IMG/VR virus record: IMGVR_UViG_3300001351_000010 | Coordinates: 1 to 48,406 of that record | Source of the DNA: a virus | Strand: one strand, 5' to 3' | DNA length: 48,406 bases | Shown here: piece after piece, positions 26,001 to 33,254 of the stretch | Position numbering within the stretch: position 1 is the stretch's first letter | Layout: each line of letters starts with the position of its first letter | Translations under genes and position numbers: made by a program | Notes under the pieces: generated by a model | What the model was told of the DNA's origin: nothing | The model's input: only the letters and a program-made list of their open reading frames with translations | Database searches by the model: none

Positions 26001-28262
26001 TTACCTTCAAATAACTTAGAATTTGAAAACTCATCATATTATCCTTTAATAAATAATGCTACTGAAAGTGTAAAAAATACTTATTTGCAAGTTGTAGAGT
26101 ATGATAATGGTCCAATTCCATCAAATATTGAACCTATAATATCTCAATCAGCATTAAAAGCAAGAGTGCCAGATAGTTTTTATACTCAAAAATCCTCAAT
26201 CATACCAAGATATTTAGGAAGTAAATTACAAAGTGCAGATTATAATACTTATACTCCACCACTAACAAATATTACTTACCTAAACGGTAATATAACAGGA
26301 AGTATGTTTTCAGGGTCTAATGAAACATTCACAATAGCTACTACTTGTTTTGTAGAAGGTACTAAAATATCTACAACAAAAGATAGTATTAAAAATGTTG
26401 AAGATTTTAAACCTGGAGATTTTATATTAACATACAATCCTGATGATAATAAACAAGAAGAAGGTGTTGTAGGAAGTATTGATACAAAATTAGTTTCATC
26501 TTTAATAGAAATAACATTTGATAATGGTAATATTATTCAAACAACAGAAGAACATCCATTTTATGTTAAAGATAAAGGACTTGTAAATGCTTCTGAATTA
26601 AAACCTTTGGATATTTGTAAAACTATAAATGAAGATTTATCAACAATAACAACAGTAAACAAAATTAAAGGAGATTATAAAGTATATAATATAATAGATG
26701 TAAATCCTAATAGTAATTACTATGCAAATGGTATATTAGTTCACAATAAAGGGATAATTATTACAACATATACTTCACCATCTTGGTTAGGAGATTCAAG
26801 CCCCCAACAGATGCCTTCTGAAGGAGTAGCATTTTCAACAATTTCAAAACATCCAATTTATTTTGCTCATTATAGATCTTCAAAAGAAACTTATGAGTTA
26901 TGGGATTCTACAACATTTAATATAGATCAATTAATTGAATCACCTTTAGAGGATATTAGAGGTGAAAAAGCCCCAACAACCCCAGTAGTAGTTAGTATTG
27001 ATGGGTCTGATGATCAAATAACAGAAGTAAGAAGTACATTTGAAGTAGATAGAAAATCTGATGTTAATTATAATGTAGGAAAAGTAAAAGGACTATCAGG
27101 ATCACTTTCAACTATTAATTATGGTTCATTAGCTGTTGGTGATAATACAATATATCAAGGTGCTTTAGAATATAATGCTTTATTATCTAATGAACCCAAC
27201 CAAACATCATATGCTAAATTTATGGCTTTTAACACCGGGAGTATTTTTGGAATGTATAAATCTACAGGCTCAGGTACATATGGAAAACCAACATCAAGTA
27301 ATTTTATAGATTTAACCTTACAAAAAGCACCAGGAAGTGGTGGTTGGGGACTTTCACAAATGGCAGGTTATGATTTTTTCTTATCAGCAAGTCAAGATTC
27401 AGATCCAACTTCTCCAAACTATCAAGGTGGATATTTAAGGCTACTTGGGGGAGGAGTAACAATTACAGCATCAGCTGAAGCAATTCCGGATGCAGCCTCA
27501 ACATACCAATGGATCTCAGGTCCAGGATTAGGTGCTATTCACTCTGTAAATAAATGTTTACAAAAAGGACAATTTGCAACTAATATTAACATAATAACTC
27601 CAACTATCAATCAATTAGGATGGCCTATTGGTGCTAAACGAATAAAGCAAGACTCAATATTTTTTACATGGGATGTAGGACAATCAGCAAATGCTACAAG
27701 TTCAATTGGCTCTTATGTTTCCCCCAACCCACTAACTAAAGGTTATTTTCCAGAAATAGCAAACTACCAAGACTATTCTCTACCTTTTTTAATTGAAAAG
27801 GGAGATGAAATTAGAATTGCATATTCATCATCTGCTAATTCTCAAGGTAAAGCATTTATAAATGAACAAGATTTCACAGTAGTAGATGTTCCCCATTCAC
27901 CTGATAATAACCATGGTTATGTTTGTCCTGGTTTTGCTGTTACCCAAACTATAAATTCAGCATCTATTTTCGATAGAATTTATGTTTCTCCAAACCCAAT
28001 GAATTTTGATATAGAAGATAATAAAATATTTAATTTTACTATAAGAAGAAGAGTTAATGCTTCTGATAGAGTTATAATATTCCAATCTAACCCAACAGGA
28101 TCAGAGGGTGCTAGAACATTTGGCCCATCAGGATATTTAATACCTGGGGATTTTACACCTATCCAAAAAAGAAATGTTCAAACTTTAATAAATCAATTAA
28201 GAGCTAAAAATGCTTTTAGAGCAGATGAAGACAATGACACAAGAAGAGCTCCAACTGAATAA
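20094..28262 (+). CDS. giant tail/baseplate structural protein with embedded intein-like (Hint/BIL) domain
   Basis: A 2,722-residue protein and by far the largest gene. Residues about 600-675 hold a conserved phage-tail segment (YKRLYHNMAYLTKKKGTISG, LINIWGIPNTILRINEFGG). Residues about 724-945 look like a concanavalin/LamG-type sandwich (GGWWSVLLQRD, FSGSFQEFRYYSN). Residues about 1153-1216 (YFKKYTEGDVWDYLRLIKYF, YVPARTSVTTGVIVKQHMLE) are another recurrent tail-protein block. Residues 2085-2218 are an intein-like Hint domain: it starts with Cys2085 (CFVEGTKIS), has block B TTEEHPFY, block F NIIDVNPNSNYYANG and ends VHN at Asn2218. The next residue is Lys, not Cys/Ser/Thr, so normal splicing is unlikely and self-cleavage is possible. 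Its place after gp25/gp6 suggests a large baseplate or fibre-network protein. Confidence 0.8.
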   Translation: MEYKFDELKEMSKALGTDYKSNLERDAVVTPITNDRENNINISSSCIQIPASTVVSMGYDFAESEIIPSEDISGSFFQSGSIIEFYTYSTTKTLLSQDYNFTDYTIEENTAIADTSDATSYTNSQGVAVVNTGSASIPTNNITLQPTLDLYDRGFDNGELFAVYNFINYELASSTTQTFYISEISGDRTEIRIKSNAISAVDIKNGFASLKDKLNSTEYFDEFYLSFYQNNYVVAVNIALESTPEKALDPSILIKLYEPLPANYNVEQRLYVATKVGETVAYKVEFIQDFSNFIDNANYIKGPNVNIPLQDLVNNSTTLKSYEDLTKTESSSSLDSVLNYLNQTGVTITPNYSYNTFDEYINFSSAKQRINNFYEKVSQIQSYQSDIDTITTITGSNPNVIEISQSLSSLQTNITNLVSNFDGYESYLYYNSSSFAYPKTGSSYPYSLLPTGSTEVLTWMGSDVENSQYYGGYVLSASLYDEDNQNWLYYTIPTFITENSDNNEYVEFSNMVGQSFDEVWLYTKALSERYNTTNDPESGLPLDLAADAIKGLGFETFGNNYDNQDNFIGLTGEDNGIYVPPTGSELITDYVAVNNGKIINYWNLGYSWLNYVEQLIEPGFPYAIDKVSKEIYKRLYHNMAYLTKKKGTISGLRQLINIWGIPNTILRINEFGGKNKDNSDDYDLWYKRYSYAYTPVANQYMASSSVKVPWMPLQRNKIDSNEYIVPDGLAFRFKTTGHPSSSYGGKFYSQSLAVKKSNGTNDQQMDWGIGLFYEDQPSGSYSGSSFSDYYNYGKLRFYMSASQPDGGVQISDDIELPFFDGGWWSVLLQRDQHVSASTNDTPTTYTLFVANKQVDGWDGNSLGWSGSVSMSSANIAFNSGYGGGTYDSVEYDLPEAVHPTINESWNSFGVTEYDGVYVGGYVSGSDVMTEVLNEGAKIFSGSFQEFRYYSNNISKEVFNDFVMNPESVEGNNVTGSESSFDIINFRAPLGNELEYKFTASVSESFSTLISSSHPSITGSAPMVFTQSFINPSNSSLTSSYEFIGYEAASTYTYSKPNVETYFLDQPAIGIRNRISNKIQVDDGSDYGNVLSKYRSIDQDYLISKSYTEDITSLEVGFSPQDEVNDDIIATYGYGVISDVLADPRFAYEGKENYYPKLRNIANEYFKKYTEGDVWDYLRLIKYFDNSLFKAIKSYVPARTSVTTGVIVKQHMLERNRRVPITVNPNTIIAYTPETGSIVGGQSTATGMNSPISYRDLELTGSIKMVDIGGSTGGVLNPYNVEVTQSGFFSYFSSNTPGNLPDQYINLIPQGGSTATYGDIVLSRFGTSLKQGLRLKTPIKTRFLFNQTNTVGELGFDEGFEFAVSSSIRGIIGTDIITSSSLSPIGATIASSSYYEMLPGEDITFWFKGMDVSDPNNPIPASVTMENFLWSMYSVNQPNANDFQGAVLPFSSSIWNSFTTQSYIIENKTISGSVYELHKSQDEFYNGEFSGSEITVTTQSLLVNPFSEPNTINTTYNLIVTASFGAYQNSSWNTTDPFQNTFPSGTFDLQSTSSFYDPTKEGLGLESVYNLWAEWEIDNSFSTKTGSIFYYQDPTQPEDWWIVGLILPSQMDIPAGSISNKFGSYLGWSSQNLSNGEVVARKNSNGSVIEVPQESNINPINQVPPEYSGIPAIEGGENTPNQWGPYIKFPTTSGSMNQFYAIGLNVDYGITDPQYNNMKYEEIFSNMLGNNDSVLKYYSTTGIINTGDPDAPTITTTSATYGITKYWFKDPWNNGGRPIRLNQPTSFGPSPDMFTETVRGIEVYLSPERIQRTKFADNQKDGTLNNYGIGSASLALIGSTWTGSWYDGSGWFPEQLTFNNETQDPDTGVINNNLSTFANEPSFELNLPNYIGTPAPIDSYGKAGNVFIQSLNDLEGISFLQDSTSPGWTVFNYNPQNSRYLSGSVNGSFPLIQYNPSGPQDSEYVNFNPQLPSNNLEFENSSYYPLINNATESVKNTYLQVVEYDNGPIPSNIEPIISQSALKARVPDSFYTQKSSIIPRYLGSKLQSADYNTYTPPLTNITYLNGNITGSMFSGSNETFTIATTCFVEGTKISTTKDSIKNVEDFKPGDFILTYNPDDNKQEEGVVGSIDTKLVSSLIEITFDNGNIIQTTEEHPFYVKDKGLVNASELKPLDICKTINEDLSTITTVNKIKGDYKVYNIIDVNPNSNYYANGILVHNKGIIITTYTSPSWLGDSSPQQMPSEGVAFSTISKHPIYFAHYRSSKETYELWDSTTFNIDQLIESPLEDIRGEKAPTTPVVVSIDGSDDQITEVRSTFEVDRKSDVNYNVGKVKGLSGSLSTINYGSLAVGDNTIYQGALEYNALLSNEPNQTSYAKFMAFNTGSIFGMYKSTGSGTYGKPTSSNFIDLTLQKAPGSGGWGLSQMAGYDFFLSASQDSDPTSPNYQGGYLRLLGGGVTITASAEAIPDAASTYQWISGPGLGAIHSVNKCLQKGQFATNINIITPTINQLGWPIGAKRIKQDSIFFTWDVGQSANATSSIGSYVSPNPLTKGYFPEIANYQDYSLPFLIEKGDEIRIAYSSSANSQGKAFINEQDFTVVDVPHSPDNNHGYVCPGFAVTQTINSASIFDRIYVSPNPMNFDIEDNKIFNFTIRRRVNASDRVIIFQSNPTGSEGARTFGPSGYLIPGDFTPIQKRNVQTLINQLRAKNAFRADEDNDTRRAPTE

Positions 28263-28268
28263 TATAAC

Positions 28269-28299
28269 TTGGAGTAAAAACAAAAAAAACGTATATTTA
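28269..28299 (+). promoter_or_regulatory. class A promoter for the gene at 28320
   Basis: TTGG at 28269, 20-bp spacer, ACG-TATATTTA with the -7 box at 28292-28299. The -7 box is merged with a class B motif at 28294-28302. Confidence 0.5.
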
Positions 28300-28302
28300 T
28301 AA
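28294..28302 (+). promoter_or_regulatory. class B (late-type) promoter motif
   Basis: TATTTATAA overlapping the class A -7 box, 17 nt before the ATG at 28320. This is the only site where both motif classes coincide fully, so the gene could be read at two stages. Confidence 0.45.
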
Positions 28303-28319
28303 TTAAAATAACATAGCAA

Positions 28320-28994
28320 ATGGGATATTTAAACAATCAGGTAGTAACAGTAGATGCTATCTTAACAACAAAAGGAAGAGAACTTTTAGCAAGAGGTGAT
28401 GGTTCTTTTAACATAAGGTCTTTCGCATTATCAGATGATGAAATAGATTATACATTGTATAATCCAACAAACCCTTCAGGTTCTGCTTATTATGGTGAAG
28501 CTATTCAAAATATGCCATTATTAGAAGCATTTCCAGATGAAACTCAAATGATGAAGTATAAGTTAGTAACTTTACCAAGAGACACAGCAACAATGCCAGT
28601 AGTTTCAGCTGGTGGCTTCTCAGCAGTAAAATTAAAACAAACATTATCTACTACTATTACACCACAAACTGCAAACTATTTAGGCAATAATGCAGTAAAT
28701 GAAGCATCTGGGTATATGTTTACAGTTAGTGATGTAAGACAATTTTCAGTAGTTCAAGGGGATGGTATTACATCTAAATCTGCAAATAGTTTAAATGAGA
28801 ATTCAATGATTACAAATGGTACTAATGTATCTAGAACCGTAATAGGAATGTCTTGTACTTTAACAGCAACAGGTATTGCTACTTTATTTGGTCAAGGAGG
28901 TAATTCAACTAGTACTTTATTTAGCACTTTAACTATTATAGGAATGGATTCAGGAGCAAGAGTTCAAATTCCAATCCAAATCACTAGAACATAA
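28320..28994 (+). CDS. virion structural protein
   Basis: A 224-residue protein with an N-terminus (VDAILTTKGRELLARGDGSF, FALSDDEIDYTLYNP) that I recognise as recurrent in phage structural proteins without a precise name. The rest is beta-rich and Thr/Ser/Gly-rich. It begins a sub-operon of three structural genes. A tail or fibre-attachment role is inferred from position. Confidence 0.65.
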   Translation: MGYLNNQVVTVDAILTTKGRELLARGDGSFNIRSFALSDDEIDYTLYNPTNPSGSAYYGEAIQNMPLLEAFPDETQMMKYKLVTLPRDTATMPVVSAGGFSAVKLKQTLSTTITPQTANYLGNNAVNEASGYMFTVSDVRQFSVVQGDGITSKSANSLNENSMITNGTNVSRTVIGMSCTLTATGIATLFGQGGNSTSTLFSTLTIIGMDSGARVQIPIQITRT

Positions 28995-29006
28995 AAATAA
29001 AAAAAT

Positions 29007-30077
29007 ATGGCAGTTCAAATAACAAATGATAATCAAATAACAGCGTTCTACCCAATAGAACCTCAGGATATGATTATTAGTACTGAAAATGTAACCAGTA
29101 CAGTATGGGAAAATAATCAACCTACACTAACAACGATGTTTACATCATCAGTACAAGCAGCAAGTGCCACGGGGCAATTCTATTATAGTATTTATGGCTC
29201 TGAAGAAGCTACAGGTTCTGTACAATTTGCAATAGCTTATTGTGATGCTGATGGTAGCGGTAGTTTATTATACAACCCTAATGTTAATGGTTTATCACCA
29301 ACAAGAACAAATTATGGACAATATAGAAATTTAATTCTAGGAGATGAAGAATCTTCATTTGTATTTGGAAATCAATCATCATCATATTTTTATGCTTTAC
29401 CTATTGAAAGAGCAGGATATAAAGAAGAAATCCTACCAGGAGTATGGACTTTAGCACTTTCTGATGGTACTGGGAATAATATATATCTTACAGATGATAG
29501 TAAATTAGGAGGAGCAGCAGTATTTTCAGAAGCTGGTAGAGTTTATAACATAGTAACAGGATCAGCAGGTAATGTTTATACTTCTGTTACTCAACCACAA
29601 GGATGGACACTAAACTCAGGATCTTATGGGTTTTTACTACCAGATATTGGAGTAATATTATTAAGTGGTGAAGCATTAGATGGTACAGTAGCAGATTCAG
29701 GTATTAATTTACAAACAGACAGAACATCAAATAGCCAAGAAAATAATCCTAAATTAATGTTTGAAGCTATGGATGATGCCTCAGCTATATCACCATCACC
29801 AGGGTTTACTTTAAACTCACAAGAAAATCTTTCATCAGATTTTATATTTTGTAGAGCTAGAAGTCAAAATTCAAATTATTCAACAAACCCATCATTTATC
29901 TCAGGTTCAGATGGAGCTGTATTATATAATTCTTTTATTAATGACCCCCAAGTATATATTACTACAGTAGGTTTATATAACAATGATCAGGAATTAGTAG
30001 CAGTTGCTAAACTTTCAAGACCTTTGTTAAAAGATTTTACTAAGGAATTACTTGTAAGGATCAAGTTAGACTTCTAA
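29007..30077 (+). CDS. fibre-like structural protein, paralogue of next gene
   Basis: A 356-residue beta-rich, Ser/Gly/Asn-rich protein. Its C-terminus (TVGLYNNDQELVAVAKLSRP) closely resembles that of the following gene product (CVGLYNESQQLVAVGKLSFP), so both probably attach to the virion through the same module while their N-terminal parts differ. Four nt separate the two genes. Likely a baseplate-peripheral or fibre-network protein. Confidence 0.65.
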   Translation: MAVQITNDNQITAFYPIEPQDMIISTENVTSTVWENNQPTLTTMFTSSVQAASATGQFYYSIYGSEEATGSVQFAIAYCDADGSGSLLYNPNVNGLSPTRTNYGQYRNLILGDEESSFVFGNQSSSYFYALPIERAGYKEEILPGVWTLALSDGTGNNIYLTDDSKLGGAAVFSEAGRVYNIVTGSAGNVYTSVTQPQGWTLNSGSYGFLLPDIGVILLSGEALDGTVADSGINLQTDRTSNSQENNPKLMFEAMDDASAISPSPGFTLNSQENLSSDFIFCRARSQNSNYSTNPSFISGSDGAVLYNSFINDPQVYITTVGLYNNDQELVAVAKLSRPLLKDFTKELLVRIKLDF

Positions 30078-30080
30078 TGA

Positions 30081-31046
30081 ATGAGCGCTTGGAAACAATT
30101 CACAACAAAGGATGTTACAATAACTCCATTTACAGCAGATAAAGGATTTACTTTTACAGGTAATGAAATTACAGGGTCTGAAAATGGTATTAATATTTAC
30201 TCTGGTAACAATGTAAATTATACATCATCACTTAATATTCAAACTGGATTTGAATATTCTTCCTCAGTAAATTCTATATGGAATAGTGCAAAACAATTAT
30301 ATTACACAAATTACATATCTTCAAGTAAAGGAGATTTTGTAAACACAGGTAGTATACTTCCGGGAGTTACAAGAGAAGATGACAGATCTATTGGTAATAT
30401 AGAATCACCTTTATATGATAATTACCTTCAATCTTCTTTACTTCAAGAAAGATACTGGAATACTGGAAGTGAACAAAATACTCCCATATCACAAATAACT
30501 TCAATATCTATACCAACTAAACTTTATGGGGAAAAAGTAATACCTGGAACTTTTCTATTTACAACATCAACACCTGATTATCCTACCGGAATAACTTTAA
30601 AGGATGATGGTGAGGGAAATATTATATCTGGATCACAAGATGTAGTAATTGGTCAAATATTTTACTCTCATGGTATGGTTATACTTACTAGAGATGCCCG
30701 TTCTACTAATATAGGCAATTCAATTAATAGTAATCCTGCATTATTAGGTAATACAACTATAGCATTTTCTTCATCACTAACTATTTATGAACAACAATAT
30801 AAATGTGTTATATTAGAAAACGAATTAGGATACTCACTAAATCCATCCCTATTAACTCAATCTATTCCGGGTGATAGTAGTGAACAATATTATCCTTTTG
30901 TAACAGGTTCATTTTTTGAACCATACATTACTTGTGTAGGATTGTATAATGAATCACAACAATTAGTAGCTGTAGGAAAATTATCTTTCCCATTACCAGT
31001 ATCTCAGTTTACAGATACAACAGTTATTGTAAATTTCGACGTATGA
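30081..31046 (+). CDS. fibre-like structural protein, paralogue of previous gene
   Basis: A 321-residue beta-rich protein sharing the C-terminal GLYN-LVAV-KLS-PL module with the product of the gene at 29007. The N-terminal two thirds (many Ser, Asn, Tyr and Gly residues) show little visible similarity. It overlaps the next gene by 4 nt (ATGA), so the last structural gene is coupled to the nuclease-like gene. Confidence 0.65.
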   Translation: MSAWKQFTTKDVTITPFTADKGFTFTGNEITGSENGINIYSGNNVNYTSSLNIQTGFEYSSSVNSIWNSAKQLYYTNYISSSKGDFVNTGSILPGVTREDDRSIGNIESPLYDNYLQSSLLQERYWNTGSEQNTPISQITSISIPTKLYGEKVIPGTFLFTTSTPDYPTGITLKDDGEGNIISGSQDVVIGQIFYSHGMVILTRDARSTNIGNSINSNPALLGNTTIAFSSSLTIYEQQYKCVILENELGYSLNPSLLTQSIPGDSSEQYYPFVTGSFFEPYITCVGLYNESQQLVAVGKLSFPLPVSQFTDTTVIVNFDV

Positions 31047-31492
31047 TAAATTGGAAATACCAACAAAAAGAAATATTAGAATTCTCTGACTTCCCAGAGT
31101 TAACCCATGGTTTTGTATATAGGATAATCCATACACCTACTAAAAAATCTTATATAGGTAGGAAAATATTACAAAATACTTCTAAAGTAAAATTAGGTAA
31201 AAAAGAAATAGCAGAATATGCTGGAGTAGTAGGCCGTAGACCATCTTATAAACTAGTTGTAAAGGAATCAAATTGGAAAAATTATTGGGGTTCAAATAAA
31301 TATTTGAATGAGTTATATAAAACAGAACCTAAAGAAAATTTTGAACGACAAATTTTAACATTTGCCCCCTCCAAAAAATTACTTACTTATTATGAAGTAA
31401 AGTATCAAATGATTTATCAAGTTTTAGAAACACCCGATGAATTTTTTAATGATAATATTTTAGGAAAGTTTTATACAAAAGATTTTAACTAA
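31043..31492 (+). CDS. GIY-YIG-like nuclease-fold protein
   Basis: A 149-residue protein starting with a GIY-YIG-type core: GFVYRIIHTPTKKSYIGRK supplies the VYxI and YIGRK strands and the catalytic Arg. It continues with WKNYWGSNKYLNELYK and a C-terminal FFNDNILGKFY, a layout I recall from phage Seg-like proteins. It might be a free-standing homing endonuclease or a domesticated nuclease. It overlaps the preceding structural gene by 4 nt, unusual for a recent mobile insertion, which suggests it is a settled part of the operon. Confidence 0.7.
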   Translation: MINWKYQQKEILEFSDFPELTHGFVYRIIHTPTKKSYIGRKILQNTSKVKLGKKEIAEYAGVVGRRPSYKLVVKESNWKNYWGSNKYLNELYKTEPKENFERQILTFAPSKKLLTYYEVKYQMIYQVLETPDEFFNDNILGKFYTKDFN

Positions 31493-31495
31493 CCG

Positions 31496-31526
31496 TTGAT
31501 ATCTAAATTTAGTTTCGTATATTATA
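31496..31526 (+). promoter_or_regulatory. class A promoter for the primase operon
   Basis: TTG at 31496, 20-bp spacer, TTTCG-TATATTAT with the -7 box at 31519-31526. It lies inside an inverted repeat AACTAA/TTAGTT (31487-31492, 31509-31514). The -7 box ends only 4 nt before the ATG at 31531. Confidence 0.6.
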
Positions 31527-31530
31527 CTCC

Positions 31531-32463
31531 ATGATTAATGAACTATTAGTAAGTTTAGTAAATTCCGTTATAGGTGCGGGTAAACGAACAGCTAGAGGCA
31601 ACCAAGCCCATAACTGTCCGTATTGCAACCACCATAAACCAAAATTAGAGATTAATTTTTCTGAAAATAAAAAAGGATATAATCCTTGGCATTGTTGGGT
31701 TTGTAATAAAAAAGGAACTAAAATCACGTCTTTATTCAAACAAGTTAAAGCATCCCCTGAAAAATTTACAGAATTATATAAGTTAATAGGAAATGAAAAG
31801 GAACGTAAAACTGTAATAAATACAACCTTACTAAAACTTCCTGAAGAATATAAATCATTTAAAGATATAACATCATCAGACATTGAGGGTAGACAAGCTG
31901 CTTACTATTTAAAAAGCAGAGGTATTACTAAAGATGATATTGAAAAATATAACATAGGATATTGCACATCAGGAAGATACTCAAAAATGGTTATAATACC
32001 TTCTTATGATGAATCTGGAAATTTAAATTATTTTACAGGTAGATCTTTTGAAAAAGAACCATATATTAAATATCGTAATCCTGAAACCTCACGTGATGTC
32101 ATCCCATTTGAATTGTTTATAAATTGGAAATTACCGTTAATATTGTGCGAAGGACCATTTGACGCCATAGCCATTAAAAGAAATGCAATACCGTTATTAG
32201 GCAACAATATACAACAAAACCTAATGAAACGGATTGTAACATCAACAGTTGAAAAAATATACATAGCATTAGATAATGACGCATTAAAAAAATCTTTAAA
32301 ATTTGCAGAAAAATTTATTAATGAAGGCAAGGAAGTTCATCTAGTTGAACTTGAAGGGAAAGACCCTAGCGAAATGGGATTTACCCATTTTACTAACCTA
32401 ATACAAAAATCCATTCCTCTAACACAATACGCCTTAATGGAAAAAAAATTATCTCTAGTATGA
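31531..32463 (+). CDS. DNA primase (DnaG/T4 gp61-like)
   Basis: A 310-residue protein. The N-terminal zinc-binding domain has Cys29-x2-Cys32 and His54/Cys55-x2-Cys58 (CPYCNHH, HCWVCNKKG). The TOPRIM domain has the ILCEGPFDAIAIK motif with Glu207 and Asp211, and IYIALDNDA with Asp248 and Asp250, the metal-binding acidic residues. Primases make RNA primers for the lagging strand with a DnaB-type helicase; no helicase is in the window. Its length is near that of T4 gp61. A class A promoter ends 4 nt upstream of the ATG. It overlaps the next gene by 4 nt. Confidence 0.9.
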   Translation: MINELLVSLVNSVIGAGKRTARGNQAHNCPYCNHHKPKLEINFSENKKGYNPWHCWVCNKKGTKITSLFKQVKASPEKFTELYKLIGNEKERKTVINTTLLKLPEEYKSFKDITSSDIEGRQAAYYLKSRGITKDDIEKYNIGYCTSGRYSKMVIIPSYDESGNLNYFTGRSFEKEPYIKYRNPETSRDVIPFELFINWKLPLILCEGPFDAIAIKRNAIPLLGNNIQQNLMKRIVTSTVEKIYIALDNDALKKSLKFAEKFINEGKEVHLVELEGKDPSEMGFTHFTNLIQKSIPLTQYALMEKKLSLV

Positions 32464-33230
32464 GTAAAAAAACAATTAAAAAGTCCTATAATAGGATTTT
32501 AGAAATTTCGGAAGATGCTAAACAAATTACACTCCCAGATTCAAGGTATTATCAAAGAAATGGTGATTATTACCCATCAATTACTTATGTTTTAAGTTGT
32601 TATCCAAAAGGTAAACATTTTCAAGATTGGTTAAAAAAAGTAGGATACAGTGCTGATTGGATTGTAAGAAAAGCAGGTGAAGAAGGTACTCAAGTACATG
32701 AAATGTGTGAGGATTATCTTAATGGTAAAGAGTTAAACTTTTTACAAAACGGAATCCCAATGTATGACACCTTAGTATGGCAAATGTTTTTAAGATTTGT
32801 AGATTGGTGGGAAACATACAACCCAACACTAATTGAAACTGAAGTTCATTTATTTTCAGATGAAATCAAAGTAGCAGGTACTTGTGATATGGTTTGTGAA
32901 ATTGATGGTGAGTTATGGATTATTGATTTTAAAACTTCTAACCACTTACAAACTACATATGATCTTCAAACCGCAATTTATGGTAAATGTTATGAAGAAT
33001 GTTTTGGTAAAAAAGCAGATAGATATGGGGTTTTATGGTTAAAATCCTCTAAAAGAGGTCCTAAAGAAGGATCAATGCAGGGTAAAGGATGGGAAATGTA
33101 TGAATCAAAACGTTCACAAGATGAAAATATTAATATATTTAATACTGTAAAACAATTATTTGATTTAGAAAATCCTAAACATAAGCCAATATTCACCGAA
33201 TTTAGAACGCAAGCTAAAAGAAAATTGTGA
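32460..33230 (+). CDS. PD-(D/E)XK nuclease (RecB/Cas4-like)
   Basis: A 256-residue protein with the RecB-family nuclease signature: GTQVHEMCEDYL with His80, ETEVHLF, VAGTCDMV with Asp143, WIIDFKTSN with Asp156 and Lys158 (the D-x-K of the active site), and DLQTAIYG with Gln170. Such enzymes act as metal-dependent exonucleases in replication or recombination. ATGA overlap with the primase gene implies coupled expression and a shared DNA metabolism role. Confidence 0.88.
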   Translation: MSKKTIKKSYNRILEISEDAKQITLPDSRYYQRNGDYYPSITYVLSCYPKGKHFQDWLKKVGYSADWIVRKAGEEGTQVHEMCEDYLNGKELNFLQNGIPMYDTLVWQMFLRFVDWWETYNPTLIETEVHLFSDEIKVAGTCDMVCEIDGELWIIDFKTSNHLQTTYDLQTAIYGKCYEECFGKKADRYGVLWLKSSKRGPKEGSMQGKGWEMYESKRSQDENINIFNTVKQLFDLENPKHKPIFTEFRTQAKRKL

Positions 33231-33239
33231 TATTTATAA
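33231..33239 (+). promoter_or_regulatory. class B (late-type) promoter motif
   Basis: TATTTATAA beginning right after the nuclease stop codon, 15 nt before the ATG at 33255. It probably starts the 33-36.8 kb operon. Confidence 0.5.
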
Positions 33240-33254
33240 TAAAATATTCAATTT

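Noticed and set aside
26346-26747. Homing endonuclease within the intein-like domain
   Set aside because: The domain is only 134 residues and no LAGLIDADG or HNH motif is seen; all of it is accounted for by the splicing-fold blocks.
31043-31492. Recent mobile homing endonuclease insertion
   Set aside because: The gene is joined to its upstream neighbour by a 4-nt overlap and has the composition of surrounding genes, so a free-standing recent insertion is not supported.
31509-31883. 124-codon minus-strand ORF
   Set aside because: Antisense to the primase zinc-binding region, where the + strand frame has clear catalytic and zinc motifs.
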